Assembly (NCBI RefSeq): GCF_003346865.1
Contig: NZ_QDKL01000001.1
Location: forward strand, 682,001-746,000
Length of the DNA stretch: 64,000 nt
Direction: 5' to 3'
Origin: Halobacteriovorax vibrionivorans
GTDB lineage: Bacteria > Bdellovibrionota > Bacteriovoracia > Bacteriovoracales > Bacteriovoracaceae
The notes under the pieces are model-generated. The model searched no databases and was not told the DNA's origin. It saw only the letters and a list, made by a program, of their open reading frames with translations. This document shows, one piece after another, positions 34,836-44,159 of the stretch; within the stretch, counting starts at the first letter, position 1, and each line of letters opens with the position of its first letter. The translations under genes and the position numbers were made by a program.

Positions 34836-36854
34836 ATGGAATATCCTAAACCAAAGAAAGTCTCGCATGAGACAAAGATCCACGATCAAATTCTAACTGA
34901 TGATTATTTTTGGATGAGAAATCGCGAAAGTGACGATGATGTCATGAAGCTTCTCAATGCAGAAAATGACCTTTTTAAAACATATCTAAAAAATAAAGGT
35001 AATTTGAAAGAAACAATCTTTGAAGAATTAAAGTCACGTGAGCTTCAAACTTATGAAACTTGTCCTTATCCTCACGATGATTATGAATACTATGAACGCT
35101 ATGAAGAAGGTAAAGACTACCCTATTCACTTGCGTCGTCACTTAAAGTCTGGTGAAGTCCAAGTATGTTTAGATGAAAATGAATTGGCAAAAGGACATGA
35201 CTTCTTAGACGTAGGAGCCTTTGATATCTCACCTTGCCACCGATATTTAATTTACACTGTTGATTATAATGGTGACGAACTATATGACTTATATATTCTT
35301 GATTTATCCACAAACAAGATCGTTCAAGAAGGACCAAAGAAGATTAGTTATTCACCATGCTGGTTTAATGACTCAAAGACTTATGCTTATATTGAAATGG
35401 ATGAAAATCTTAGACCTTATAAAATCCATGTCACAGATATGGAAAACTCATTTGATAAAGTAGTCTACACTGAAGATTCTGGTGAATACTTCCTAAGCCT
35501 TGAAGAAACAATGGATCACCAATATATCCTAATCAATGTATCAGGATCTTCAAATAACAGTGTTCTTTATATGAAAGCTGATGCAAGTGATCTAAATCCA
35601 ATTGAAATCTTTCCTAAAGAAGACAAGATTGAATATAGCGTTGAAAGTGATGGAGACGACTTCATTGTCCTTACAAATAAGTTTCATGAAAACTTTTCAC
35701 TTCTTAGAACTCCAATAATGACTCCTTCATATAAAGACGCAAAAGTAATTATCGAAGGAACTAAAGAAAACTATCTAACAAACTTTAATACATTTAAAGA
35801 TTTTATGGTCCTTCATTATCGCACAAAGGGACTTAATCGCTTTGCTATATTAAAAGATGAAAAGCGAATTGAGGCGAGTTTTCCCGAAGATGCCTACTTT
35901 GTAGGAGGTGGCGATAATGCAAACTATGAGACTAAGGTATTTCGCTATGAATACAGCTCATTAACAACACCTACTACAACATTTGACTACGATATAGAAA
36001 GTGGTGAATCAAAGAAGATTCATCAAAAAGAAGTCCCTGGTTTCGATCAATCTAAATACGAAGTTGAAAGAACTTTTGCTCCTTCTCATGATGGGGCCAT
36101 GGTTCCAATGACTATTATTAAAGCGAAGACAACTAAGAAGGGTGATCCTAACAAATGCCTACTCTATGGATACGGCTCTTATTCCATGTCGATACATCCA
36201 TGGTTTAATCGCAATATTATCTCACTTCTTGATCGTGGATTTGTCTATGCAATAGGACATATCAGAGGAAGTTCAACCCTAGGTCGTCACTGGTATGAAA
36301 ACGGTAAATTTCTTTATAAGAAAAATACTTTTGAAGACTTCTATGCCTGTGGGAAATTTCTCATTAATGAAGGCTATACTGTTAAAGGTAAACTTGGAAT
36401 CATGGGTGGTAGTGCAGGTGGAATGCTTGTAGGAGCAACAATAAATCTTGATAAAGAAAACCTCATCGGAGCTGCTGTTGCGGATGTACCATTTGTTGAT
36501 GTTTTAAATACAATGCTTGATGACACACTACCTTTAACAAAACTTGAATACGAGGAATGGGGAAACCCAAATGATAAAGAATATTTCGACTATATGAAAT
36601 CATATTGCCCTTATACGAATCTTGAAAAGAGAGAGTATCCTGCAGTTCTTGCAATAGGTGGGCTTAATGATCCTCGTGTTACTTATTGGGAACCTATGAA
36701 GTGGACTTATAAGCTTAGAGACCTTGCTACAGACTCAAGAGTAAAACTTCTTTGGACAAATATGGAAGCAGGTCATGCAGGTGCATCAGGTCGATTTGAA
36801 GCCTTTAAAGAAGTCGCCGATATTTATACTTTTTTAATAAATGAATTAGAATAA
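34836..36854 (+). CDS. ptrB: Oligopeptidase B (S9A serine peptidase)
   Basis: 672 aa, usual for the family. It cleaves short peptides after Arg/Lys in the cytoplasm or periplasm. The N-terminal beta-propeller (residues about 70-400) is followed by an alpha/beta-hydrolase domain with nucleophile S526 in MGGSAGGMLVG, D612 in GLNDPRV and H647 in EAGHAGASGRFE. I choose ATG 34836 because GGGGGA precedes it; an in-frame ATG 14 codons upstream has no such site. No signal peptide. It follows rnpB. Confidence 0.95.
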   Translation: MEYPKPKKVSHETKIHDQILTDDYFWMRNRESDDDVMKLLNAENDLFKTYLKNKGNLKETIFEELKSRELQTYETCPYPHDDYEYYERYEEGKDYPIHLRRHLKSGEVQVCLDENELAKGHDFLDVGAFDISPCHRYLIYTVDYNGDELYDLYILDLSTNKIVQEGPKKISYSPCWFNDSKTYAYIEMDENLRPYKIHVTDMENSFDKVVYTEDSGEYFLSLEETMDHQYILINVSGSSNNSVLYMKADASDLNPIEIFPKEDKIEYSVESDGDDFIVLTNKFHENFSLLRTPIMTPSYKDAKVIIEGTKENYLTNFNTFKDFMVLHYRTKGLNRFAILKDEKRIEASFPEDAYFVGGGDNANYETKVFRYEYSSLTTPTTTFDYDIESGESKKIHQKEVPGFDQSKYEVERTFAPSHDGAMVPMTIIKAKTTKKGDPNKCLLYGYGSYSMSIHPWFNRNIISLLDRGFVYAIGHIRGSSTLGRHWYENGKFLYKKNTFEDFYACGKFLINEGYTVKGKLGIMGGSAGGMLVGATINLDKENLIGAAVADVPFVDVLNTMLDDTLPLTKLEYEEWGNPNDKEYFDYMKSYCPYTNLEKREYPAVLAIGGLNDPRVTYWEPMKWTYKLRDLATDSRVKLLWTNMEAGHAGASGRFEAFKEVADIYTFLINELE

Positions 36855-37274
36855 TTCTACGAGGTCTTGGGGAGAGATCCCTAAGACCTTTGTCATCTTT
36901 GTCTTTTTTATCTCTTTTGACCAAATAAAACCATTAATTTCATCACCATCTAAAATTAATTTCATATCACCTTCTCCTGATCCTGGACGAAGGCAATCTT
37001 CATTTGAATGAGGCTGTTTTGAATAATCAAAGACTCTAATCCAACCATCTTCTTTTATTTCACGTATGATTGCGATATGACCACTATCACCACTAATCGG
37101 TATAATATTTTTTCGCCAAAGAACGATATCTCCGATACAAAGCTCACTAAACTTCTGCTTAATTTTCTTAGATGATTCAATTGCATCAAAAAGTTCAAAA
37201 ACACGATTAAATGGAAGATTAATTCCCTTATCTGCCAACTCTTCTTGAATAACACTAAAGCAATTAACTTTCAT
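36846..37274 (-). CDS. Small NlpC/CHAP-like cysteine-peptidase-fold protein
   Basis: 142 aa. NCFSVIQEELADKG (C5) then LCIGDIVLWR and SGDSGHIAIIRE (H66) follow the Cys...His order of NlpC/P60 and CHAP amidases, so a cell-wall or amide hydrolase fold is likely. There is no signal peptide, unlike most wall hydrolases. Its ATG overlaps the mutY stop (ATGA) and its 3' end overlaps ptrB by 9 bases. Family assignment is tentative. Confidence 0.6.
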   Translation of the reverse strand: MKVNCFSVIQEELADKGINLPFNRVFELFDAIESSKKIKQKFSELCIGDIVLWRKNIIPISGDSGHIAIIREIKEDGWIRVFDYSKQPHSNEDCLRPGSGEGDMKLILDGDEINGFIWSKEIKKTKMTKVLGISPQDLVELF

Positions 37275-38299
37275 GATAACTTAGCGAGGGCCTTTGTTGT
37301 GGCCGTTGAAATATTTAATTTATCCGTAAGCTTATACTTTCTAAACTTACCACTAAAACGATCTTTAAATTCTTGTGTTGATAACTCTAGAATATAATTT
37401 GTAATCTTATACTTAGTGATGGCGGTTTTATATTTTTTCAATTTCTTATAAGATAGTTTTTTATCTAAATGAGGATATTGCATTAAGTTCTTATCTTCAC
37501 TTTTTAAGATAAAAGTTGGACACTCAACTTGTCCAGCAAGCCACTCGTCATCAGACTTCTTATATCCTAAGATCGAATTATTTTCATTTACAATAATTCT
37601 TAGAAGCTCAAGTTCATAAGTCTTAGCAATTTTCTTAACAGGAATTTCTGGATACTCAAGTGGATCTTTTGCATTTCCTGCAATACATTTTTTCTTAACA
37701 GGACAACCAAGACAGTTAGCACTTCTGGCCTGGCAGTAAATTCTACCAAGATCCATCAACGCTTCATTAATCTCACGGCCACCACATTTATTGATCTCTC
37801 TAAACTCACCTTCTTCAAACTTCTTTTTTAAAAGCTTTTGAAGTTTTGGTCCTTTCTTTCCTTGTATACCGTAAATTCGACTAACGACTCTTTCGATATT
37901 TGCATCTATTGCAAGTGCGTTCTTATTTTGTCCGATACTTAATATTGCATTGGCCGTATACTCACCAACCCCAGTAATCGTAATTAGATCCTCATAATTA
38001 CCTGGAATTTTCCCGTCGTAATTTTCAACTATATCAATGGCAGCTTTTCTTAAGTTGCGCGCACGTCGATAGTAACCTAAACCTTTCCAAGCTACACATA
38101 TCTCTTCTTCTGAAGTTTTAGAAAGTGCATGGACATCGGGATATATTTTCAAGAATCTTTCAAAATGATTTTGAACAGTTCCAACAGTTGTTTGTTGCAA
38201 CATAATTTCAGAGACTAATGTCTTATAGACAGTTCTATCTCTTCGCCATGGAAGGTCTATATAAGCGTCTTTTGACCATTCGAGTAATTTTTTAAACAT
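37271..38299 (-). CDS. mutY: A/G-specific adenine DNA glycosylase
   Basis: 342 aa. Removes A mispaired with 8-oxoG. Visible are MLQQTTVGTVQNHFERFL, the helix-hairpin-helix GVGEYTANAILSIGQ with the catalytic Asp in ALAIDANIERV, and the [4Fe-4S] loop CQARSANCLGCPVKKKC (C-x6-C-x2-C-x5-C). The C-terminal NUDIX-like domain is present but weakly conserved. It is coupled to the downstream NlpC-like gene. Confidence 0.95.
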   Translation of the reverse strand: MFKKLLEWSKDAYIDLPWRRDRTVYKTLVSEIMLQQTTVGTVQNHFERFLKIYPDVHALSKTSEEEICVAWKGLGYYRRARNLRKAAIDIVENYDGKIPGNYEDLITITGVGEYTANAILSIGQNKNALAIDANIERVVSRIYGIQGKKGPKLQKLLKKKFEEGEFREINKCGGREINEALMDLGRIYCQARSANCLGCPVKKKCIAGNAKDPLEYPEIPVKKIAKTYELELLRIIVNENNSILGYKKSDDEWLAGQVECPTFILKSEDKNLMQYPHLDKKLSYKKLKKYKTAITKYKITNYILELSTQEFKDRFSGKFRKYKLTDKLNISTATTKALAKLS

Positions 38300-38320
38300 G
38301 ATTATTTGTAGCGATTTCTA

Positions 38321-39091
38321 CTATTTTTGACAAGTTGCTTTTAAATTATCTGCTAATTTAAATAGATCTTCTGGATAAAATGGCTTGGTTCCAACGCCAT
38401 GTACCTTTGCTCCGATATTACTTAAAAAATCAGTAAGTTCCCCATTTGCTTCATCGATGTCTGTTAATACAAAGAGATGTTTCGCATTTGAATTCTTTAC
38501 CCAGCGAATAATTTTCTTTGTATTATTTCCACCTTTAGTTTGGCAAAGGTAGAGATCATTAGCAATTTCTTTAAGGGATGAATCAAAGGCCTTAATCGTT
38601 AATGGACAAGAATGAGATAGTCTTGAGACGAAGCTTCGACGATAACAAGTATCCCCGGACTTAGACCAATCAGCACGTCTTAAAGAAGCACTTGTATCAA
38701 TCCATATTTCATATTTTGACTTTGGTTTCTCTTCTACTTTTTTTGCCTTTCCACAAAAGATATCAAAGTAGGCACCAGTACAGCGAATCATATTTGATTC
38801 AATTGTATTTTCAACTTCAACCTTTTTATTAACTTTTCCATATTCTTGATCAACATAATCGACAGCTTTATCATTTTGGATATAGCCTTTCTGAGGATCA
38901 AAACATCCTTCACCCATTGGAACGCAATTTTCTTTTTCGTTTTGAGCTACTTTTCTATAATTGATTATTTTTGAATCTAATAACGTCGTCTTATTAGATG
39001 CCGCAGGAGAGATGAAGACGAATTCTACCGTATCAGGCAAGGAGAGCACTGACTGGGTAAGTAAGAATGCGAGAGTTAATCTCTTAAGCAA
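38321..39091 (-). CDS. Exported VWA-like protein with MIDAS motif
   Basis: 256 aa, start TTG after AAAGGGG, overlapping the upstream stop by 8 bases. A signal peptide LKRLTLAFLLTQSVLS precedes a Cys-containing spacer (C56, C63, C104, C113). Residues 129-256 look like a von Willebrand A fold: WIDTSAS (132-136, DxSxS metal site), the strand LFVLTD as the third MIDAS element and a final VHGVGTKPF. It is probably a periplasmic or surface adhesion or protein-binding module. Coupling to the HTH gene may link their roles. Confidence 0.65.
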   Translation of the reverse strand: MLKRLTLAFLLTQSVLSLPDTVEFVFISPAASNKTTLLDSKIINYRKVAQNEKENCVPMGEGCFDPQKGYIQNDKAVDYVDQEYGKVNKKVEVENTIESNMIRCTGAYFDIFCGKAKKVEEKPKSKYEIWIDTSASLRRADWSKSGDTCYRRSFVSRLSHSCPLTIKAFDSSLKEIANDLYLCQTKGGNNTKKIIRWVKNSNAKHLFVLTDIDEANGELTDFLSNIGAKVHGVGTKPFYPEDLFKLADNLKATCQK

Positions 39092-39725
39092 TCATTCCCC
39101 TTTGTCTGAAATAACGAAATAAATCATTTCCTAAATCAACAATTAAATCACGAGCATCAATATCTAAGCTTAAAAAATCTGCAACATAAGCTTTTTGTCT
39201 TGGCGTTAGCTCTGCCATTCTTTGCTTTAGCATATCTTCATTACTTGTATCGGCCATAAATGGCATCGTTCTCGTTTTACCACCAACTTTTACTCTAGCA
39301 TTGGCATTCATTTGAGCATTACCAGTTGAACCAGTTTTTAATGTATCAACAAGAGCATCTTCAAAACTTCCAGTAGGTACTTCTTCTCCCCTTGGTTGTT
39401 CCGGTGCTGATTGAGCTTGTGCTGCTGGTTGCTCTTTCTTTTCATCACCCTTATAGAACTTAACAAGTCTAATGAAGTGATCTGTAAAATGCTCTTCGAC
39501 AAAATCAATCATTTCATGAAGTGGAATCTCAAGCTCCGCAGTTATTTTTGCTACTACTTGAGGGTTTATCTCCGTTGTCTTCATTGATAGAAAGCGTGAA
39601 ATCGTTGAAACACCAAGCCCAGTTGCTTCGGCCAACTCTTTTTGAGTCATTGGGCCACGAACCTGCATGTATTTCCTAATAATCCCTAGGTAATCATCTA
39701 GTTTGTCTTTGTTAAATTCCGACAT
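39084..39725 (-). CDS. XRE-type HTH regulator
   Basis: 213 aa. Start ATG 39725 follows AAGGAGAA; longer in-frame starts lack this. Residues 26-48 (MTQKELAEATGLGVSTISRF) are a helix-turn-helix, with PQVVAKITAELEIPLHEMIDFVEEH as the end of the domain. A Gln/Ala/Pro-rich linker and a conserved C-terminal helix pair (ELTPRQKAYVADFLSLDIDARDLI) follow; the latter may mediate oligomerisation. Inverted and direct repeats upstream, between it and the divergent gene, suggest autoregulation. Confidence 0.85.
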   Translation of the reverse strand: MSEFNKDKLDDYLGIIRKYMQVRGPMTQKELAEATGLGVSTISRFLSMKTTEINPQVVAKITAELEIPLHEMIDFVEEHFTDHFIRLVKFYKGDEKKEQPAAQAQSAPEQPRGEEVPTGSFEDALVDTLKTGSTGNAQMNANARVKVGGKTRTMPFMADTSNEDMLKQRMAELTPRQKAYVADFLSLDIDARDLIVDLGNDLFRYFRQRGMIA

Positions 39726-39848
39726 GAAATTCTCCTTGCAATTTGAAACACCATGCAAGTGCCTGATATTTCGATTACGTGCAATTGAGGTCCTAAAAAA
39801 AATCACCTCAAAAGTCCTTAATATCATTATCGGATTTAATTTTTATTT

Positions 39849-39878
39849 CTTGATGCAATTTTATTGCTTGACGCAATT
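39849..39878. repeat. Direct repeat CTTGAYGCAATT (candidate operator)
   Basis: CTTGATGCAATT (39849-39860) and CTTGACGCAATT (39867-39878), 18 bp apart from start to start. The second copy contains the -35 box of the pentapeptide-gene promoter, and TTGAC/GTCAA (39868-39872 and 39880-39884) also form an inverted repeat. The neighbouring HTH protein is the natural candidate binder. Confidence 0.55.
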
Positions 39879-39897
39879 AGTCAATTACCGCTATTAT
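39868..39897 (+). promoter_or_regulatory. Promoter of the pentapeptide-repeat gene
   Basis: TTGACG (39868-39873) and TATTAT (39892-39897) with an 18-bp spacer. A start near 39904 would place a small hairpin, GTGGAT/ATCCAC (39904-39909, 39916-39921), at the very 5' end of the message. The box overlaps a repeat probably bound by the HTH protein. Confidence 0.65.
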
Positions 39898-39948
39898 TGC
39901 ATTGTGGATGAACAAATCCACTAATTAAGCAAGGCTTGGGGGGATCAC

Positions 39949-40476
39949 ATGGCCACATTAACAAACTTCATTATGCCAGAGAAACTATCAGACTTCACAA
40001 ATGGACAATTTGAAGTGATTGAAAATGAGGTAGTAAAATCAAGTGATTTAAGTAACTTAACCGTATCTGGTTCTCTCTTCTCTCAAACTACTTTTGTCGC
40101 TGTTCACTTCAAGTCTTGCACTTTTTTTGGTTCAAAAATAAAACAGTGCAAATTTATCAACTGTGTATTTGAAAATTGCACCTTCGAATTTTCACATATT
40201 GAAGATTGCAATTTTGAAAGCAGCAGACTTATTGGGAATACATGGAAGTATTCCACTTTAAAGGGCTCAAGTATTGAGGAATGTGAATTTGATCTTGTAA
40301 CTTTTAAGGTCATTAAAGATGGAGATCGAAATCAATACGATATTTTTGAAGAAACACAGGATATCGAAGAAATAAAAGAAGAAGTTGAAGCAGTTTTAAG
40401 CTTTGAACAAGCATTAACATCTTCACCGAAGCAATGGGGGACAAATCTCATTAACTTCATTAAATCAGCAGCATAA
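39949..40476 (+). CDS. Pentapeptide-repeat-like protein
   Basis: 175 aa. Residues about 45-115 run in five-residue steps with C/F at the centre (KSCTF, KQCKF, INCVF, ENCTF, EDCNF, EECEF), forming a right-handed quadrilateral beta-helix. The acidic C-terminal tail (IEEIKEEVEAVLSF) is unrelated. Such proteins can be gyrase or topoisomerase protection factors or structural scaffolds; the role here is unknown. A strong GGGGGG stands before the start. It is divergent from the HTH gene, which may regulate it. Confidence 0.8.
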   Translation: MATLTNFIMPEKLSDFTNGQFEVIENEVVKSSDLSNLTVSGSLFSQTTFVAVHFKSCTFFGSKIKQCKFINCVFENCTFEFSHIEDCNFESSRLIGNTWKYSTLKGSSIEECEFDLVTFKVIKDGDRNQYDIFEETQDIEEIKEEVEAVLSFEQALTSSPKQWGTNLINFIKSAA

Positions 40477-40634
40477 GTTTTAACTTAAATATTTAGCTGG
40501 CAATGGTGTTTATATCTAAAGTCTCAAGGAAAATACGGCCAGCCGCAAATCTAAATTGAGACGACATATCACAACCGAGTATAAAACAGAGGATGTTTTA
40601 GCGTAGGTAATCTCGCAACTAATAATTGCTCTTC

Positions 40635-40671
40635 GGCCAACTCTCTCTCATAGGTGTTGGCCTTCTTTTTT
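40635..40671 (+). terminator. Intrinsic terminator
   Basis: GGCCAAC (40635-40641) and GTTGGCC (40656-40662), then TTCTTTTTTT. It terminates the pentapeptide transcript after a 160-nt 3' region that has no coding frame. A possible outer stem GTCTCA/TGAGAC lies further upstream (about 40520-40565). Confidence 0.8.
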
Positions 40672-40674
40672 TAT

Positions 40675-42240
40675 TTAGAGCTTTCTGTAAAAGCAACCAA
40701 TTGATTCTTTATTACGCATCGAAGACTTTACGATCATCGTCGATACCTCAATAGCATTTCTTAAACCGATAAGACTATCATCTAATTTACAACTACGATA
40801 AAAGCGTGAAACTTCATCGTTAATTTCATTAAACATTGCAACCGCTCTTTTAAGACGATTCGTTGTTCTTGAAAGTCCAACATAATTCCACATGGTAAGC
40901 TTCAGAGTCATCCAATCTTGCTGGACAAGGGCCTTATCAATTGAAGCATATTCTTCACGCCAATCTTTTATTTGTAAATGAGAATATAAATCTTCATTTT
41001 TAACAGTCTCTTTAATATCCATGGCCGCAAGGTATCCCCATGTTAGGCCTTCTAAAAGAGATGTTGATGCTAGTCGGTTTGCACCATGTAGACCTGAGCA
41101 AGAAACTTCTCCAACTGCATATAAGTTTTTAATTGAAGTTTGTCCCTTCATATCGATCTTTACTCCACCACATGTATAGTGAGCGGCAGGAACAACAGGA
41201 ATTGGCTCATTTGTCATATCAACACCGTGTTCAAGACAGTGCTTATAAATCGTTGGAAAACGCTCTTTAATCCAAGTATCTTCTTTGTGTGAGATATCCA
41301 GGTAAACACATTCATGGCGTGTCTCAATTGTCTCTTCCATGATAGAGCGGGCCACAACATCACGTGGTGCTAGCTCCATTTCAGGATGATACTTCCCCAT
41401 GAATCTTTCGCCATTACAATTAACCAGAATTCCACCTTCCCCTCTTACTGCTTCAGATACTAAGAAACGTCCATGAGAAGAAGAGTCATAAAAAGTTGTG
41501 GGATGAAATTGAATAAATTCCATATCAATAATATCGGCTCCAGCTCTCTTTGCCATTGCGATACCATCACCTCGACTAGCTCCAGAGTTAGAGTGATGTA
41601 AATATAAAGCCCCAACTCCACCTGTTGCTAATACAGTCTTCTTTGCCATGGCCTTTACTACGTTACCTTTTTCTTGATTTAAAAGGTAAGCACCTAAGAT
41701 TTTTCTTTCTTCATATCGTTGAGAGATGGTAATTCCATGATGGGATGCTGTAATAAGATCAATTGCAGTATGAGCTTCCAAAAATCTGACCGTTGGATAA
41801 CGCTCATTATCTTTTAAAAGGTTTAGAAGACTTATTTGAATTTCTTTTCCAGTATAATCTCCACGGTAGAGTATTCTTTCAATAGAATGGGCGGCTTCTT
41901 TTGTGTATTTTAGATTATTCTCACAATCTTTTTCAAAGTTAACCTTGGCCATTTCTAATAGCAGCTCATCAATTGCATTCTTTCCATGTTCTTGAAGGGT
42001 TGCGATGGCAAGTGGATTTGATGTATTTGAAGAAGCTATTTGAATATCATCAAATAAAGCTTGATCATCACCTTTTGGATAGATTATTCCACCTTGGGCC
42101 CAAAATGTATTTGATACCTGTGGGTCTCTGGCACGAGTAACAATACCGACTTTTAAATGCTCTCCTGCAAGCTTTGCAGCTGTTGCAAGGCCAGCAATTC
42201 CACAACCTAGAATAAGTACATCAAAATCGTAATTGTCCAA
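40675..42240 (-). CDS. nadB: L-aspartate oxidase
   Basis: 521 aa. FAD-dependent first step of NAD synthesis. The N-terminus DVLILGCGIAGLATAAKLA is the FAD-binding fold; FWAQGGIIY, ATGGVGALYLHHSN and the active-site SEAVRGEGGILVN, HYTCGGVK and YAVGEVSCSGLHGANRLAST blocks are intact. Start codon is TTG, next to nadC (2-bp gap), so the two are co-expressed. Confidence 0.96.
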   Translation of the reverse strand: MDNYDFDVLILGCGIAGLATAAKLAGEHLKVGIVTRARDPQVSNTFWAQGGIIYPKGDDQALFDDIQIASSNTSNPLAIATLQEHGKNAIDELLLEMAKVNFEKDCENNLKYTKEAAHSIERILYRGDYTGKEIQISLLNLLKDNERYPTVRFLEAHTAIDLITASHHGITISQRYEERKILGAYLLNQEKGNVVKAMAKKTVLATGGVGALYLHHSNSGASRGDGIAMAKRAGADIIDMEFIQFHPTTFYDSSSHGRFLVSEAVRGEGGILVNCNGERFMGKYHPEMELAPRDVVARSIMEETIETRHECVYLDISHKEDTWIKERFPTIYKHCLEHGVDMTNEPIPVVPAAHYTCGGVKIDMKGQTSIKNLYAVGEVSCSGLHGANRLASTSLLEGLTWGYLAAMDIKETVKNEDLYSHLQIKDWREEYASIDKALVQQDWMTLKLTMWNYVGLSRTTNRLKRAVAMFNEINDEVSRFYRSCKLDDSLIGLRNAIEVSTMIVKSSMRNKESIGCFYRKL

Positions 42241-42242
42241 AT

Positions 42243-43094
42243 TTAGCCCCTACTATATTTAAGAGAGAGATCAACTGCAGGAGCATCGTAAGTAAGTGCA
42301 CCAATGCTTATTGCATCCACTCCTTCAATTAGATAATTTTCAAGAGTATTTAATCTCACTCCACCAGATACTTCAAAAGTAACATCCGAAGGTTTTTCTT
42401 TTACTGCCTCTCTAATTTCATCTGGAGAGAAGTTATCAAGCATAATATGTTTTACGCCTTCATTAAGCGCTAACTTAAGTTCAGAAAGATCATGAATCTC
42501 AACTTCGATAGGAGTATAGAAAGAATTCTTTGACTTAAAAAAGTCGATGGCCTCTTTTACACCACCAAAGAAAGACTTATGATTATCTTTAACCATCCAC
42601 ATATCACTTTGACCAAATCGATGATTATTACCACCACCAGTTACAACAGCATATTTCTCAAGAGCGCGATAACCTGGAAGAGTTTTTCTTGTATCAAGAA
42701 TCTTTACGCCACTACCTTTTGCCATGACAGCAAATTTATTCGTATATGTTGCTATTGATGAGGCCCTCTGAATTAAGTTTAAGGCAATCCTCTCCCCTGT
42801 TAGAGCGATAGAAAATGGAAGAGTGAAATGAATTTCGGCCATCTCATCTTTTTGATACTGACGTCCTTCATATTTTTTAAAATCTTCATATTTTAAATTA
42901 GCTCCAAGATAATTGAATGACTCTACAAAGTAAGGAAGGCCACATAGAATCATGTCATCCTTGATTTTTAAGCGACACTGTACTTCATCACTTGGAAGCG
43001 ATTGAATATAATTAAGATTACGTGATAAATCATCTTCTTTGAAATAGTCCGCGATAGATTCTTGCAATGCTTTGTTTATAAGTAGATTTGTCAT
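42243..43094 (-). CDS. nadC: Quinolinate phosphoribosyltransferase
   Basis: 283 aa. Converts quinolinate to nicotinate mononucleotide. Visible are ERIALNLIQRASSIAT, ILDTRKTLPGYRALEKYAV and GGGNNHRFG, and the C-terminal phosphate-site VSGGVRLNTLENYL and SIGALT. I choose ATG 43094 (ACGGAG upstream, start MTNLLINKAL); an in-frame ATG 12 codons upstream is less likely. nadC precedes nadB; nadA is not in the window. Confidence 0.95.
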   Translation of the reverse strand: MTNLLINKALQESIADYFKEDDLSRNLNYIQSLPSDEVQCRLKIKDDMILCGLPYFVESFNYLGANLKYEDFKKYEGRQYQKDEMAEIHFTLPFSIALTGERIALNLIQRASSIATYTNKFAVMAKGSGVKILDTRKTLPGYRALEKYAVVTGGGNNHRFGQSDMWMVKDNHKSFFGGVKEAIDFFKSKNSFYTPIEVEIHDLSELKLALNEGVKHIMLDNFSPDEIREAVKEKPSDVTFEVSGGVRLNTLENYLIEGVDAISIGALTYDAPAVDLSLKYSRG

Positions 43095-43199
43095 AATTAA
43101 CTCCGTAGAAATAATTTCTACCATTTTCATTTTAGAAAAAAAACTCTCAAAAGATGAGTTTCAGCTGATATTTAGAGATTTCTTCCATATAAAGCTGCA

Positions 43200-44159
43200 A
43201 TGCGTTTCAATATTATCTTTCTAGCTGCATTTCTCTTTATCAATCCACTAACTAATCAATTTAATTACAGAAAATACCGCCCCGCGCCCAAAATTAAGCT
43301 TCCAAGCAAAATAAAGAAGTCGTTTAAAGAAAAGAAGAATTTCTACTTCTATCGCTCAGTTATAACTGGTCAGAAATGGGGCCTTGATAAAAAATTAAAA
43401 AAGCGACTGTCACATTTGAATCTTATGCACTTGATGACACCATCCGGACTTCATCTCTCTTCTTTATTTCTAATTTTCTTTTTAATCAGAAGGAGGTTTA
43501 AGAGACCAACTCAATTCATAGAGCTTGTGATGTGTTTTATCTTTTATTTCTTTCTACCAGGATATTACTCTTTTCGAAGGATTGCCTTATTAAGAAGTTT
43601 CTTTATTTTAAATGATATTAGAAAAACAAATTATACGAAAATGCAGATATTCATCTTTTTTCTTATAACGGATTTTCTTTTCGGAACATACCGCTTTGGC
43701 CATCTTTCTTTTTACTTAAGTACATTATTTCTAGCATTAATTTTTTCAATTAAAGACTTTCGAGTATATAAGATGTACTTACTCTTTTTTGTTGCTCAAC
43801 TTTTTATCGCCCATAAGTTCTCGGGTGTTATTTATCCCGCATCAGTAATTCTCTCTCCTCTTTTAACGAGTCTATTCACTTTGGTTTATCCCATTCTATT
43901 TTTAAATCTCTTCTTCATTAAAATATGGAATTATTCAGAGGTATTAATAATAATCTATACAAAACTCGTTGAATTCTGTTTTAATATTGCAAATAGTATA
44001 GGATTTATCCATGTAAACTTTTTAATCTTAATTGGTATAATAATTTACACAAGAAAATCTAAAAATTATTCATTTGCCTTAATTACGATTGGACTAATTA
44101 GTGATTTCCCAAGAGACGGGCTTCAAATCATTCTCAATGAGATAGGCATTGGCCTTTGA
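43200..44159 (+). CDS. ComEC/Rec2-like competence membrane protein, short form
   Basis: 319 aa with many transmembrane helices. HLNLMHLMTPSGLHLSSLFLIF is the core motif of the ComEC competence domain (usual form xxAISGLH), the DNA-import channel. The usual N-terminal OB-like and C-terminal metallo-beta-lactamase domains are absent. It may form a channel with partners encoded elsewhere, or be a specialised or degenerate copy. Its 3' end overlaps ung by 66 bases, convergent. Confidence 0.75.
   Translation: MRFNIIFLAAFLFINPLTNQFNYRKYRPAPKIKLPSKIKKSFKEKKNFYFYRSVITGQKWGLDKKLKKRLSHLNLMHLMTPSGLHLSSLFLIFFLIRRRFKRPTQFIELVMCFIFYFFLPGYYSFRRIALLRSFFILNDIRKTNYTKMQIFIFFLITDFLFGTYRFGHLSFYLSTLFLALIFSIKDFRVYKMYLLFFVAQLFIAHKFSGVIYPASVILSPLLTSLFTLVYPILFLNLFFIKIWNYSEVLIIIYTKLVEFCFNIANSIGFIHVNFLILIGIIIYTRKSKNYSFALITIGLISDFPRDGLQIILNEIGIGL

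Noticed and set aside
40477..40634. Cyclic-di-GMP riboswitch in the 3' region of the pentapeptide gene
   Set aside because: Only a GCAAA-like word fits; the conserved GNRA loop and receptor pairs are not visible, and it lies downstream of a gene, not before one.
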